DNA of 64,000 nucleotides from Marinobacter sp. X15-166B (GTDB lineage Bacteria; Pseudomonadota; Gammaproteobacteria; Pseudomonadales; Oleiphilaceae), in assembly GCF_001752365.1 (NCBI RefSeq), contig NZ_MEIY01000001.1, positions 2,100,473 through 2,164,472 on the forward strand, in the 5' to 3' direction. A program made the position numbers and the translations under genes. The first letter of the stretch is position 1, and every line of letters begins with the position of its first letter. Positions 9,801 to 18,690 of this stretch are shown in pieces. The notes under the pieces were generated by a model. The model saw only the letters and a list, made by a program, of their open reading frames with translations, ran no database searches and was not told where the DNA came from.

Positions 9801-10070
9801 ATGGCTGAACCCAAAGCCCCGAAAATTGAATTTCCCTGTTCCTACACCATCAAGGTGATTGGCAACGCGGCCCCGGATTTTAAAGAATTTGTGGTGAAAG
9901 TCGTCGGTCGTCATGCCCCGGAACTGACCGACGCCGACGTATCGGTACACGACAGTCGTAACGGCCGGTTTACCTCAGTGCGGCTCACCATCGTGGCGAC
10001 GGGGGAGCCCCAGCTGAAGGCGTTGTTTGAAGAACTCAAGGCCAGCGGCCGGATTCATATGGTGCTGTAA
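9801..10070 (+). CDS. ybeD: YbeD family protein (DUF493)
   Basis: An 89-residue protein of the DUF493/UPF0250 family, a small alpha-beta ACT-like fold of unknown biochemical role that is regularly found between dacA and lipB. The family pattern is visible in [23 protein letters not shown] and [26 protein letters not shown]. The ATG at 9801 follows AAAAAGGTGG at good distance. lipB starts four bases after its stop. Confidence 0.93.
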   Translation: MAEPKAPKIEFPCSYTIKVIGNAAPDFKEFVVKVVGRHAPELTDADVSVHDSRNGRFTSVRLTIVATGEPQLKALFEELKASGRIHMVL

Positions 10071-10074
10071 GCCG

Positions 10075-10716
10075 ATGACTGACCTGATCGTGCGCACACT
10101 GGGGATGCAACCCTACCGCGAAGTCTGGGAGGCGATGCAGTCGTTCACCGCGCAGCGGGATGCCACCACGGTGGACGAACTCTGGTGTCTGCAGCACCCC
10201 CGGGTGTATACCCAGGGGCAGGCGGGCAAGGCCGAGCATATCCTCGCGCCCGGCGACATACCGGTGGTCGAGGTGGATCGCGGTGGCCAGGTTACCTATC
10301 ACGGTCCGGGGCAGCTGGTGGTCTACGTCCTGCTGGACCTCAGCCGCTCGAAACTGGGCGTCCGTTCCCTGGTGGAGCAGATTGAACTCAGCATCATCAG
10401 CTGTCTGGCGGAGCTGGGGATTACGGCCGCCGCCCGTCGTGACGCACCGGGCGTTTATGTGGGCGACGCAAAAATCGCGTCGCTGGGGCTGCGGGTCCGG
10501 CGCGGGTGTTCCTTTCACGGACTGGCACTGAACGTGGACATGGACATGGCCCCCTTCAGTCGCATCAACCCCTGTGGCTACGCCGGCCTGCAAATGTGCC
10601 AGATCGCCGACTTTATCGGCGGAGTGACGCTCGAGCAGGTGACCGCGTTATTGGCCGCAGCCTTAACCCGGACACTTGGCTATGCACAGGTGCGCCGGGT
10701 GTCGGGCTGGGGTTGA
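10075..10716 (+). CDS. lipB: Octanoyl-[acyl-carrier-protein]-protein N-octanoyltransferase
   Basis: A 213-residue enzyme that moves octanoate from acyl carrier protein to lipoyl domains, the first step of lipoate synthesis. The ATG at 10075 gives the standard family length. The signatures are [38 protein letters not shown], the catalytic lysine K133 in [12 protein letters not shown] and the catalytic cysteine C167 in INPCGYAG. In most relatives lipA follows directly; here lipA lies about 52 kb away at 62.7-63.7 kb. Confidence 0.96.
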   Translation: MTDLIVRTLGMQPYREVWEAMQSFTAQRDATTVDELWCLQHPRVYTQGQAGKAEHILAPGDIPVVEVDRGGQVTYHGPGQLVVYVLLDLSRSKLGVRSLVEQIELSIISCLAELGITAAARRDAPGVYVGDAKIASLGLRVRRGCSFHGLALNVDMDMAPFSRINPCGYAGLQMCQIADFIGGVTLEQVTALLAAALTRTLGYAQVRRVSGWG

Positions 10717-10814
10717 CGGAATCGCCGCCTGCGTCACCGCCTGCCTTTAACGCCACCCCCGCATAGGCTATTGTTAACCACAATTCTCTTTGTTTCTGGA
10801 GTTGGGCAGGGCTT

Positions 10815-12242
10815 ATGGCATCCAAACGCCGAAAACATTCGGTGGCTCGTATTAAAACCGGAAGTTTCGAACGGCGCTTGACCCTTACCCGTGCCGGACT
10901 GTTTGCGGGCACCCGGATGGCCACCCATATGGCCACCAACTGGCTGGGGGGCAAAGATACCCGGGACACGCGCCATCGGGCGATGCTGTCCAGCCAGGCG
11001 GAATTCCTGGTTGAGGAATTGGGCAAACTGAAGGGCAGCGTGGTCAAAATCGGCCAGGTCATGGCGTTGTATGGCGAGCACTTCCTGCCAGAAGAAGTCA
11101 CTGCAGCCTTGCATACGCTGGAAGACCAGACCACCTCGCTGGAGTGGCAAGCCATTCGCAAGGTACTGGCGGCAGAACTGGGTGCCGGCCCCCTGGCGGA
11201 ACTGGAAGTCGATCCCGAGCCAATCGGTGCAGCCTCACTGGGCCAGGTGCACCGGGCGCGACGCAAAAGCGACGGCCTGGAACTGGTGTTGAAGGTTCAG
11301 TATCCCGGTGTGGACGAAGCGGTCGACAGCGACCTTAATGCCGTCGCCCAGTTGTTGAAAGTGGCGCGCCTGGTGTCTTTGGGCCCGGAGTTCAACGACT
11401 GGCTGGAAGAAGTCCGGGAAATGATGCACCGGGAGGTAGATTACCGGCTGGAAGCCAAAACCACCGAGCGATTTCGCCTGCTGTTGCAGGACGATCCGCG
11501 TTTTGTGGTGCCGCGGGTGCTGCCGGAATATTCCACTGCCCATGTCATTGCCTCCACCTTCGAGGCGGGGCATTCGCTGGGTGCGTCGGCGGTGAAAGCT
11601 TTGCCGCAGGCCCGCCGCAACGCCCTGGGCAAGGCTGCGCTGGGGTTGTTTTTTAGGGAACTGTTTGTCTGGGGCGAAATCCAGACCGACCCCAACTTTG
11701 GCAATTACCGTATCCGCATTGCCGGCGACGACGGCTCAGATACCGGTCACGACCAGATCGTGCTGCTGGATTTCGGAGCGGTGCAGCGGTATCCCGAGTC
11801 TTTTCTTAAACCGGTGATTGCGATGATCCGGGCCGCCTATGAGCGGGATCTGGACGGTGTTATTGAGGGGGGGGTGCAGCTGCGCTTTATGAGCCGGGAC
11901 TGGCCCGAAGAGGTGCTGTACACCTTTGCCCGCGTGTGCACCTCGGTGTTGGAGCCCCTGGCGGCTGACGATCGCGACTGGCCGCCCGAGGCGGTCAACG
12001 CGCAGGGCCTGTACCGATGGAAGCAGAGCGATCTGCCCTCGCGGGTGGCCCGGGAGGCGGCCCGGGAGGCCATCAGCCGTTATTTCAAGATACCGCCCAA
12101 GGAGTTTGTGTTTCTCAACCGCAAGTTGATCGGGGTGTACACCTTTATTGCCGTGCTGGGGGCCGAGTTCAATGGCGAGGCGCTGCTGCGTCAGCATCTT
12201 TTTCCGGCCGATCCGTCAGCCGGGGAAGGTAAACGGGCCTGA
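10815..12242 (+). CDS. ABC1/AarF family atypical protein kinase-like protein
   Basis: A 475-residue protein of the ABC1/ADCK/UbiB superfamily. The family-specific motifs are KGSVVKIGQVMALYG (the KxGQ motif that occludes the active site, near residue 76) and EPIGAASLGQVHRA (the A-rich nucleotide loop with QVH, near residue 136). The metal-binding segment with DPNFGNYRI and VLLDFGAV follows (residues about 295-320). It lacks the C-terminal membrane segments of UbiB itself and stands apart from ubiE/ubiJ, so I do not give it that name. Its last 27 bases overlap tail-to-tail with the convergent membrane protein gene. Confidence 0.88.
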   Translation: MASKRRKHSVARIKTGSFERRLTLTRAGLFAGTRMATHMATNWLGGKDTRDTRHRAMLSSQAEFLVEELGKLKGSVVKIGQVMALYGEHFLPEEVTAALHTLEDQTTSLEWQAIRKVLAAELGAGPLAELEVDPEPIGAASLGQVHRARRKSDGLELVLKVQYPGVDEAVDSDLNAVAQLLKVARLVSLGPEFNDWLEEVREMMHREVDYRLEAKTTERFRLLLQDDPRFVVPRVLPEYSTAHVIASTFEAGHSLGASAVKALPQARRNALGKAALGLFFRELFVWGEIQTDPNFGNYRIRIAGDDGSDTGHDQIVLLDFGAVQRYPESFLKPVIAMIRAAYERDLDGVIEGGVQLRFMSRDWPEEVLYTFARVCTSVLEPLAADDRDWPPEAVNAQGLYRWKQSDLPSRVAREAAREAISRYFKIPPKEFVFLNRKLIGVYTFIAVLGAEFNGEALLRQHLFPADPSAGEGKRA

Positions 12243-12674
12243 GGTGGCCCCCAGCACCACGCCGATGACCAGCGCATAGCGAATGCTTTTGCCCACCGCC
12301 ACGAGCACCACAAAATTCAGCCAGGGCACCCGCATGATGCCCGCAATCAGGGTCAGGGGGTCGCCGATGATGGGCAGCCAGGCAAACAGTAACGACCATT
12401 GGCCGTGACGGATAAAGCGCGCCCGCGCCCGTTCGAGCTGACGCTCGCTGACCGGGAACCAGCGCTTTTCTTTAAAACGGTCCACCTGCCGGCCAATTAC
12501 ACCATTGACCACCGAACCCAGGGTGTTGCCCAAAGTGGCCCAGAACCACAGCCAGCCGAGCGCATAGTTTTGGGTGACCAGTGTGCCCAGCAAGACTTCG
12601 GAATAGGCGGGCAGAATGGTTGCCGCCAGAAAGGCACTGACAAAGAGACTTGCATAAGACACGGTTAAGCTCAT
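12216..12674 (-). CDS. YqaA-type small VTT/DedA-like membrane protein
   Basis: A 152-residue inner-membrane protein with four or five hydrophobic segments. It resembles E. coli YqaA: a start like SLFVSAFLAATILPAYSEVLLGTLV, the segment TLGNTLGSVVNGVIGRQVD, and HGQWSLLFAWLPIIGDPLTLIAGIMR. These are features of the VTT (DedA-like) fold. The ATG at 12674 is chosen by family length; I see no clear Shine-Dalgarno. The specific substrate is unknown. The 3' end overlaps the convergent ABC1-family gene by 27 bases. Confidence 0.82.
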   Translation of the reverse strand: MSLTVSYASLFVSAFLAATILPAYSEVLLGTLVTQNYALGWLWFWATLGNTLGSVVNGVIGRQVDRFKEKRWFPVSERQLERARARFIRHGQWSLLFAWLPIIGDPLTLIAGIMRVPWLNFVVLVAVGKSIRYALVIGVVLGATSGPFTFPG

Positions 12675-12909
12675 TTGGGGGCAGAAACTATGGAAAACCA
12701 GTCCCGCCTGCCGGTTAGGGGGAGTGGGGTGTCGACAGGATGATGCCGTGCTTGCACGCATTAAGCCAGCGAAGCGCACGATGCGCGCTGCTGGCTATCA
12801 ATTCTGGCTATGGGGGTGATGCACAGTCTTCAGTGTTCACACGCCTGCCGATCTGGCACCATGGTCAGCTAACAGACGTCTATTAACGGTAACAATTTGG
12901 GAGGAATTT

Positions 12910-13164
12910 ATGGAACGCGTTACCATTTTTGGTCGTGCCGGTTGTGGGTTTTGCACCAGAGCGCGCGAGCTGTGCGAAATCAAGGGATTCAAGTTCCGTT
13001 ACGTCGATATTATCGAAGAAGGGATCAGTCAGGCAGATCTGGAAAAGACCGTCGGCAAGCCGGTTGAAACCGTCCCTCAGATTTTCATCGGGCAGAAGCA
13101 CATCGGCGGGTTTGACCAGTTTTCCAGTTTCGTCACCGAGATGGAAAACGCTGCTGCTAACTGA
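12910..13164 (+). CDS. grxA: Glutaredoxin 1-type dithiol glutaredoxin
   Basis: An 84-residue thioredoxin-fold oxidoreductase that uses glutathione to reduce disulfides, including those of ribonucleotide reductase in relatives. The active site is CGFC (C12, C15) instead of the usual CPYC. GKPVETVPQIFIGQKHIGGF holds the cis-proline and the glutathione-binding Gly-Gly and closely matches E. coli GrxA in sequence and length. A strong GGGAGGA precedes the ATG. A rho-independent terminator follows at 13199-13221. Confidence 0.93.
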   Translation: MERVTIFGRAGCGFCTRARELCEIKGFKFRYVDIIEEGISQADLEKTVGKPVETVPQIFIGQKHIGGFDQFSSFVTEMENAAAN

Positions 13165-13198
13165 TGGATGCCGCCGCAAGGTTGTCATCGACAAAAAA

Positions 13199-13221
13199 GG
13201 CGCTCAAATGAGCGCCTTTTT
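13199..13221. terminator. Bidirectional rho-independent terminator
   Basis: GGCGCTC (13199-13205), loop AAAT, GAGCGCC (13210-13216), then five T. Six A precede the stem, so the same hairpin works on the minus strand. It sits between the convergent grxA and PPi-phosphofructokinase genes and can end both. Confidence 0.92.
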
Positions 13222-13243
13222 AATGCCGGATGAGACTGGGTGA

Positions 13244-14506
13244 TCAGATCTCGAACTCAGTCTTCAGTTTCTTCGGTACCAGTACTTTATTGAGCTTGGC
13301 AACCCGTGGCAGGCCATTGTCGAACGGAGGAAAATCTTCCCCGGCGATCAGTGGCAGCAGGTAATCGCGGCAATCCTGAGTAATGCCGTAGCCATCGTCC
13401 GTGATGTAGTGGATCGGCATTTTCTTTTCCTGGTTGGCCACTTCGCTCAGAGGCGCTTCGCCAATACTCCAGCGGTAGGGCTTGTCCTGCTCGCGCACGA
13501 TGATCGGCATGACCGCCTGTTTACCCGCCAGCGCCATTTCAACCGCGGCCTTGCCAACGGTGTAGGCTTGCTCGACATCGGTGCCCGAAGCAATGTGACG
13601 CGCGGCGCGCTGCAGATAATCCGCCACCGCCCAGTGGTACTTGTGACCCAGTGCCTGACGCACCATGTTGGCCAGGGCCGGCGCCACGCCGCCCAGCTGG
13701 GTGTGACCAAAGGCGTCTTTGGCACCGGCATCGGCAACGAAACGGCCGTCTTCGTACTGCGCACCTTCAGACGCCACAACCACGCAATAGCCATAGTCTT
13801 TCACGCACTGATCAACCCGTTCCAGGAAACTGTCACGGTTGAACGGAATCTCCGGGAACAGAATGATGTGGGGCGGTTCCCCTTCGCCCTGGCCCGCCAG
13901 TCCGCCGGAGGCAGCGATCCAGCCAGCGTGGCGGCCCATCACTTCCAGAATGAATACCTTGGTGGACGACTCGCACATGGACTGAATGTCCAGACTCGCT
14001 TCCTGGGTTGAAGTGGCGATGTACTTGGCCACGGATCCAAAGCCCGGGCTGCAGTCACTGAACGGCAAGTCGTTATCCACGGTTTTGGGAACCCCGATGC
14101 AGGTGATCGGGTAGCCCATCCGGTCGCCCAGCTGAGAGATTTTGTAGGCGGTATCCTGGGAGTCCCCCCCGCCGTTGTAGAAGAAATAGCCGATGTTGTG
14201 GGCGCGAAACACCTCGATCAGGCGCTCGTATTCGCGTTTGTTTTCGTCCAGGTTCTTGAGCTTGTAGCGGCAGGAGCCGAAAGCGCCCGCAGGCGTGTGC
14301 AGCAACTCTGCGATGGTTTCATCGGATTCGAGGCTGGTGTCGTACAGTTCTTCGCGTAACGCACCGATGATGCCGTTACGTGCCGCGTACACGGTTCCGA
14401 TTTTGTCGGAGTGCTTGCGTGCAGTCTGAATGACACCGGCTGCACTGGCATTGATAACGGCGGTAACACCGCCAGATTGTGCGTACAACGCGTTTTTGAT
14501 GGCCAT
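13244..14506 (-). CDS. pfp: Pyrophosphate-dependent 6-phosphofructokinase
   Basis: A 420-residue phosphofructokinase. It phosphorylates fructose 6-phosphate, and PPi use is inferred from the sequence: the substrate motif is PKTVDND, with lysine where ATP enzymes have PGTIDND, and the phosphate-donor loop is GGGDSQDT instead of the GGDGS of ATP enzymes. Other signatures are GGVTAVINASAAGVI at the N-terminus and MGRHAGWIAA near residue 210. I chose the ATG at 14506, giving MAIKNALYAQSGGVT. It would run reversibly in glycolysis and gluconeogenesis. It is divergent from mpl, and the two share about 160 bases of upstream sequence. Confidence 0.9.
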   Translation of the reverse strand: MAIKNALYAQSGGVTAVINASAAGVIQTARKHSDKIGTVYAARNGIIGALREELYDTSLESDETIAELLHTPAGAFGSCRYKLKNLDENKREYERLIEVFRAHNIGYFFYNGGGDSQDTAYKISQLGDRMGYPITCIGVPKTVDNDLPFSDCSPGFGSVAKYIATSTQEASLDIQSMCESSTKVFILEVMGRHAGWIAASGGLAGQGEGEPPHIILFPEIPFNRDSFLERVDQCVKDYGYCVVVASEGAQYEDGRFVADAGAKDAFGHTQLGGVAPALANMVRQALGHKYHWAVADYLQRAARHIASGTDVEQAYTVGKAAVEMALAGKQAVMPIIVREQDKPYRWSIGEAPLSEVANQEKKMPIHYITDDGYGITQDCRDYLLPLIAGEDFPPFDNGLPRVAKLNKVLVPKKLKTEFEI

Positions 14507-14669
14507 CTTGGGTTGCGGTCTCCTACTGTGTGAGTGGGTTCCGCGCATGATACGTCAAAACCAGCTTTTTTTCATGAGTGGCGAGCAAAAGACAGGGAAA
14601 ATGCCCCTTGACGGGTCCCGGCGTATACGGGAGGCTTGGCACGATTCATTCATCGGAACTGGCACGGTT

Positions 14670-16046
14670 ATGCATATTCACATTGTGGGCATTTGTGGGA
14701 CATTTATGGGCAGTCTGGCGGTGATCGCCCGACAGCTGGGGTATGAGGTGACCGGGTCGGATCAGGGCGTCTACCCACCCATGAGTACCCAGCTGGAAGC
14801 CCAGGGCATCAACCTGATGCACGGTTACAGCGCCGACAATCTGGCGCGGCGCCCGGATCTGGTGCTCATTGGCAACGCCATTTCCCGCGGCAACCCGGAA
14901 GTGGAAGCGGTGCTTAACCAGCGTCTTGATTATCTCTCCGGACCTGAGTGGCTGGCCCGGGAGGTCCTGTCCAAACGCTGGGTCCTGGCCGTTGCCGGCA
15001 CCCACGGCAAAACCACCACCACTGCCATGTTGCTGTGGATCCTGGAGCAGGCCGGCTTTGATCCGGGGTATCTGGTGGGCGGCGTGCCCCAGGATTTCCC
15101 GGTGTCGGCGCGCCTTGGCAGCAGCGATTTTTTTGTCATCGAGGCCGATGAGTACGACAGCGCCTTTTTCGACAAGCGCTCCAAGTTTGTCCATTACCGG
15201 CCGGGCACCGTGATCCTCAACAATCTGGAGTTCGATCACGCCGATATATTCGATAACGTCGAAGCGATTGAGCAACAGTTTCACCATCTGGTGCGCACCG
15301 TACCGTCCAACGGCCTGATTGTCCGGCCAGCGGTCGATGAGCATCTTGATCGCACCCTGGCCATGGGGTGCTGGAGTGGGGTGCAGACCACCGCGGTCGG
15401 TGGGGAAACCGGCACCACGGACTGGCGTGCGGAACTGCTGGCGGACGACGGCAGCGCATTCATGGTGGTGCGCCGCGAGCAGCCCATAGCGGTCGTGCGC
15501 TGGACGCAAACCGGCATCCACAATGTCCGTAATGCCCTGGCGGCGATTGCCGCAGCGCGCCATGTGGGGGTCACTCCGGATCACGCGATTGCGGCTCTGT
15601 GCCGGTTTTCCGGGGTCAAACGGCGCATGGAATTGTTGGCGGACACCGGGGGCGTGCGGGTCTACGATGATTTTGCCCACCACCCCACCGCCATAAACAC
15701 CACTCTGGAAGGATTGCGCCACAGCGTGGGCGGCGACACCATAGTGGCGCTGATCGAGCCGCGCTCCAACACCATGCAGCAGGGTGTGCACCAGCATCAG
15801 TTGCTGGCCAGCGCGGCAGCCGCCGATGCGGTAATCTGGGCCAACCTGACCGGCATGGACTGGCTCGATGCGGCAGTAGCAGCGGACCCGTCCGACCGAC
15901 ATCAGGTGGGAACCAGTATCGATCAGCTGGTCGATCGGGTGCTGGCCAAGAGCGACCGACCCTGCCATGTAGTGATCATGAGTAATGGCGGGTTTGGCGG
16001 TATTCATCAAAAACTGGTGGCGGCGCTCAACGCCCGCAATCACTGA
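14670..16046 (+). CDS. mpl: UDP-N-acetylmuramate:tripeptide ligase (murein peptide recycling)
   Basis: A 458-residue Mur-ligase family enzyme that attaches recycled L-Ala-D-Glu-meso-DAP directly to UDP-MurNAc. The ATG at 14670 gives the usual Mpl beginning MHIHIVGICGTFMGSLA; the open frame extends upstream without a plausible start. The Mur ATP loop is GTHGKTTTTAM near residue 111, followed by EADEYDSAFFDKRSKFVHYRP, which is typical of Mpl rather than MurC, and YDDFAHHPTAI near residue 332. ubiX follows within 26 bases. Confidence 0.96.
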   Translation: MHIHIVGICGTFMGSLAVIARQLGYEVTGSDQGVYPPMSTQLEAQGINLMHGYSADNLARRPDLVLIGNAISRGNPEVEAVLNQRLDYLSGPEWLAREVLSKRWVLAVAGTHGKTTTTAMLLWILEQAGFDPGYLVGGVPQDFPVSARLGSSDFFVIEADEYDSAFFDKRSKFVHYRPGTVILNNLEFDHADIFDNVEAIEQQFHHLVRTVPSNGLIVRPAVDEHLDRTLAMGCWSGVQTTAVGGETGTTDWRAELLADDGSAFMVVRREQPIAVVRWTQTGIHNVRNALAAIAAARHVGVTPDHAIAALCRFSGVKRRMELLADTGGVRVYDDFAHHPTAINTTLEGLRHSVGGDTIVALIEPRSNTMQQGVHQHQLLASAAAADAVIWANLTGMDWLDAAVAADPSDRHQVGTSIDQLVDRVLAKSDRPCHVVIMSNGGFGGIHQKLVAALNARNH

Positions 16047-16071
16047 TCCCTGCACACGGAACCCATGCATC

Positions 16072-16722
16072 ATGCCAACGGACAAACGCTTTTCCCGCAC
16101 CATCAATCTTGCAATCACCGGCGCGTCCGGCGCGCCTTACGGGTTGCGTCTGATGCAGTGTCTGGTGGCGGCCGGCTGTCGGGTGCACGTGATGATCAGC
16201 CGTGCCGCGCAGGTGGTGATTGCCACGGAAACCGATCTGAAACTGCCCGGATCTACCCAGGCAATGCAGCAGGTGTTATCGGCCTATTGTCAGGCGCAAC
16301 CGGGTCAGTTACTGGTGTTCGGGCGGGACGACTGGTTTGCGCCTCCTGCGTCGGGCTCCGGGGAGCAAGCCCCCCTGATCATCTGCCCCTGCAGCACCGG
16401 CACTCTGTCGGCACTGGCCACAGGGGCCAGCGATAACCTGATCGAGCGCGCCGGTGACGTGGCGCTGAAGGAGCGTCGCCCACTGATTCTGGTGCCCAGG
16501 GAGGCGCCGTATTCGGAAGTGCATCTGGAAAATATGCTCAGGCTAACCCGGATGGGCGCCACCATCATCCCGGCCAGCCCGGGTTTCTACCACCAGCCGG
16601 AGTCGATAACGGACCTGATCGATTTCATCGTGGCGCGCCTTTTGGACCATCTGGGGCTGGATCAGAAGCTGATGCCCCGCTGGGGCGAGGCACGGGTACG
16701 CAGCAAAATTGAGCAGGGCTGA
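16072..16722 (+). CDS. ubiX: Flavin prenyltransferase UbiX
   Basis: A 216-residue flavoprotein that joins a dimethylallyl group to FMN, making the prenyl-FMN cofactor of the decarboxylase UbiD in ubiquinone synthesis. The signatures are LAITGASGAPYGLRLMQ at the N-terminus, ICPCSTGTLSALATGASDNLIERAGDVALKE, LILVPREAPYSEVHLENMLRLTRMGA, and the ending SPGFYHQPESITDLIDFIVARLLDHLG. The ATG at 16072 is the family start. It is the last housekeeping gene before the accessory island. Confidence 0.96.
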   Translation: MPTDKRFSRTINLAITGASGAPYGLRLMQCLVAAGCRVHVMISRAAQVVIATETDLKLPGSTQAMQQVLSAYCQAQPGQLLVFGRDDWFAPPASGSGEQAPLIICPCSTGTLSALATGASDNLIERAGDVALKERRPLILVPREAPYSEVHLENMLRLTRMGATIIPASPGFYHQPESITDLIDFIVARLLDHLGLDQKLMPRWGEARVRSKIEQG

Positions 16723-17093
16723 CACCGGCGCCTGCAGATAGTTCGTGCCAGCAGCATCGGAACCTGTATCGCTTGTCGCCGTCGGGGCAGCTTTACAGCA
16801 CCTCGTCAATCAATCCATGGTAGGCGGTTTCACCACGAACGCTGGCGAGGTCAGCCGTTGACAATATCCCTTTTCAATATCCGATATGCGGCGAGATATA
16901 TGAGCAAGGCATTATATGTGTTTAATAAATACATGTAGCTTTGCTGTGGTTAATTGATGGTGATAAGGGTGGGTTCATATTGAATGATTGACTTGTACCT
17001 GATTGTATTTGTTTGTATTGACGCTTTGTTTTATTTTTTTGCCCTATAATAAAAAAGAAGCCGTTTATTATAAGCCTCTAAGGGAGCAGAGAT
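16723..17093 (+). promoter_or_regulatory. AT-rich upstream region with a consensus -10 box
   Basis: A 371-base gap with no gene. Its second half is much richer in A and T than the flanks. A perfect TATAAT lies at 17045-17050, 44 bases before the regulator's start. The best -35 candidate, TTGACG at 17018-17023, is 21 bases away, too far for an ordinary sigma-70 promoter, so the exact promoter is uncertain. ATTGACTTGTA and GTTTGTATTGAC-like repeats between 16987 and 17023 could be operator sites. AGGGAG before the GTG at 17094 is the ribosome site. Confidence 0.45.
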
Positions 17094-18467
17094 GTGATAA
17101 ACGACCTGATTACGATCCTCCCGCTCGCCGATCCGGAAAGCTTCGATGGAGTAAAGGCGATTCTCGGTTCGCTTGAATATAAGACAATAATTGTTGCGGC
17201 GGATGACTGGTTGCAATCCGGATCGACGGTCCCGCCGGGCGCACTGGCCGTTTTCATCACCGGCGACGGGGTCAGGAACCAGAAGCTTTGCGAATGCCTC
17301 GACCGGCTCGAAAACACGCCAAAGCTGTGTATCCTGGGAGACAACCATGCATTCAGACAGCGCTGGATAATTGATCGCTGTCAGGACGTTATTACCTGGC
17401 CGTGCACCGCAGAGGAGCTGGGTTATCGTTTCAGCAGGATGCTGGGGTACTACGCAGCGCCGGATTCCGTTGCATGCCTGAGTGAAGATCGCAGCGCAGA
17501 ATTTATCAGTATGAATCTGATTGGTACCTCTCAGGTATTTCTGCACAGCCTGTTACTTATACAACAGGCTGCCGGACACGCTGCCCCTGTGTTACTGCTG
17601 GGTGAGACCGGAACAGGGAAAGAATTAGCTGCCCGCGCGATCCATTATATGGGGGCTCGAGCTGAACACCCCTTCATTCCAGTGAACTGCGGTGCGCTGC
17701 CGCAAGAAATTTTCGAGAATGAAGTATTCGGACATGAGCAAGGCGCCTATACCGACGCCAGGAAAAGCCAGTTGGGCCTGGTGGGGCAGGCGCAGGGCGG
17801 CACCCTGTTTCTGGATGAGATTGATGCACTGTCATTAAAATCCCAGGTCGTGCTGTTACGTTTTTTGCAGGACCATGAGTACCGCCCGTTGGGAGCGCAA
17901 GGCACCAAAAATGCCAACGTGCGGATTATCGCGGCAAGCAATGCAGATTTAAACCAGCAGGTCGCGGCCGGACAGTTCCGGGCCGATCTGTTTTTCCGCC
18001 TGAACGTGGCGCAAATCAAGCTGCCCGCCCTGCGAGAGCGGATCGAGGACCTGCCTTCACTGACAGCGCATTTGATACGGCGATTCAGGGCTGAATATGG
18101 CGGTGTCGAGCGAAGTTTGTCTGCCGTCAGCTATTCCTGGATGCGTCTCTACCCGTGGCCAGGCAATGTGCGCGAGCTTGAAAATGTGCTGTTGCTGGCC
18201 TTCCTGGAGTCTGAGGGTCCCACACTCCATCCCCGTGCGCCTGTGCAACTGGATGCGGGTAATTATTGTGTTGATATTACAGGGGTAAACTGGAATGCCA
18301 GCTTTAACGACGCGAAAAGCACGGTCGTCGATGCGTTCGAAAAAAACTACTTAACCCACATCCTTTCAAGAACCGGTGGGAACATTTCCAAAGCGGCGAA
18401 GATGGCCGGTAAGGAGCGGCGAGCGTTGGGTAAATTGATTAAGAAACATGGCTTGAAAACGATATGA
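17094..18467 (+). CDS. Enhancer-binding-type AAA+ transcriptional regulator, VpsR-like
   Basis: A 457-residue regulator beginning with GTG after AGGGAG. Residues 1-120 form a divergent receiver-like region in which I cannot place the usual phosphorylation triad with confidence. Residues about 140-370 are an AAA+ domain: Walker A GETGTGKE (170-177), Walker B TLFLDEID (237-244), and an arginine-finger segment FRADLFFRLN. Residues about 405-457 are a Fis-type helix-turn-helix with GGNISKAAKMAGKERRALGKLIKKHG. The loop that touches sigma-54, normally GAFTGA, reads GAYTDA (217-222). VpsR of Vibrio cholerae, a relative without a canonical loop, works with sigma-70. A good sigma-54 promoter lies just downstream (18691), so this is the likely island regulator. 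Confidence 0.88.
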   Translation: MINDLITILPLADPESFDGVKAILGSLEYKTIIVAADDWLQSGSTVPPGALAVFITGDGVRNQKLCECLDRLENTPKLCILGDNHAFRQRWIIDRCQDVITWPCTAEELGYRFSRMLGYYAAPDSVACLSEDRSAEFISMNLIGTSQVFLHSLLLIQQAAGHAAPVLLLGETGTGKELAARAIHYMGARAEHPFIPVNCGALPQEIFENEVFGHEQGAYTDARKSQLGLVGQAQGGTLFLDEIDALSLKSQVVLLRFLQDHEYRPLGAQGTKNANVRIIAASNADLNQQVAAGQFRADLFFRLNVAQIKLPALRERIEDLPSLTAHLIRRFRAEYGGVERSLSAVSYSWMRLYPWPGNVRELENVLLLAFLESEGPTLHPRAPVQLDAGNYCVDITGVNWNASFNDAKSTVVDAFEKNYLTHILSRTGGNISKAAKMAGKERRALGKLIKKHGLKTI

Positions 18468-18636
18468 TTTTTGGTCCAACCCCGCCCGAGCATCGCCCGA
18501 TCCTGAGTGCTGGGTCAAAATCACCCCGCTCATCGATTACACCACCCACCCCCTGAACCCCTCGCACTGGCATACGATTGCGTTGATCAACAGCAGGGGA
18601 ATCCCGGTTTGGGGCACAGAACCGGGATGGTTTTAA
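18457..18636 (+). pseudogene. 5'-truncated coding remnant
   Basis: An open frame of 59 codons with no start codon, which begins inside the end of the regulator gene and ends at TAA 18634-18636. Its last ~45 codons read like a genuine protein end (ECWVKITPLIDYTTHPLNP, then HWHTIALINSRGIPVWGTEP and WF) and use the GC-rich codons of the region. I do not recognise the family. It is best read as a fragment left by a rearrangement at the island edge; chance cannot be excluded. Confidence 0.3.
18601..18628. promoter_or_regulatory. Perfect 9-bp dyad, candidate enhancer site or hairpin
   Basis: ATCCCGGTT (18601-18609) and AACCGGGAT (18620-18628) are perfect inverted repeats 10 bases apart. The centre lies about 102 bases before the start predicted for the sigma-54 promoter at 18691-18706, the distance usual for an upstream activator site. 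As RNA it could also fold as a weak terminator for the regulator gene, but no T-run follows. The 359-base gap 18468-18826 otherwise holds only the coding remnant and the promoter. Confidence 0.4.
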
Positions 18637-18690
18637 CCCGGATTTTCACACCAATAAAATGAACCCTCTTTGAATCAGCGGGTTGTTGGT

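Noticed and set aside
17018-17050. Ordinary sigma-70 promoter TTGACG/TATAAT for the regulator
   Set aside because: The boxes are 21 bases apart, outside the usual 16-18; only the -10 box is reported.
16723-17093. Left-border copy of the tRNA-Leu 3' end (attachment site)
   Set aside because: Only a short likeness (TTTCACCAC) occurs in the gap; it is not a convincing direct repeat.
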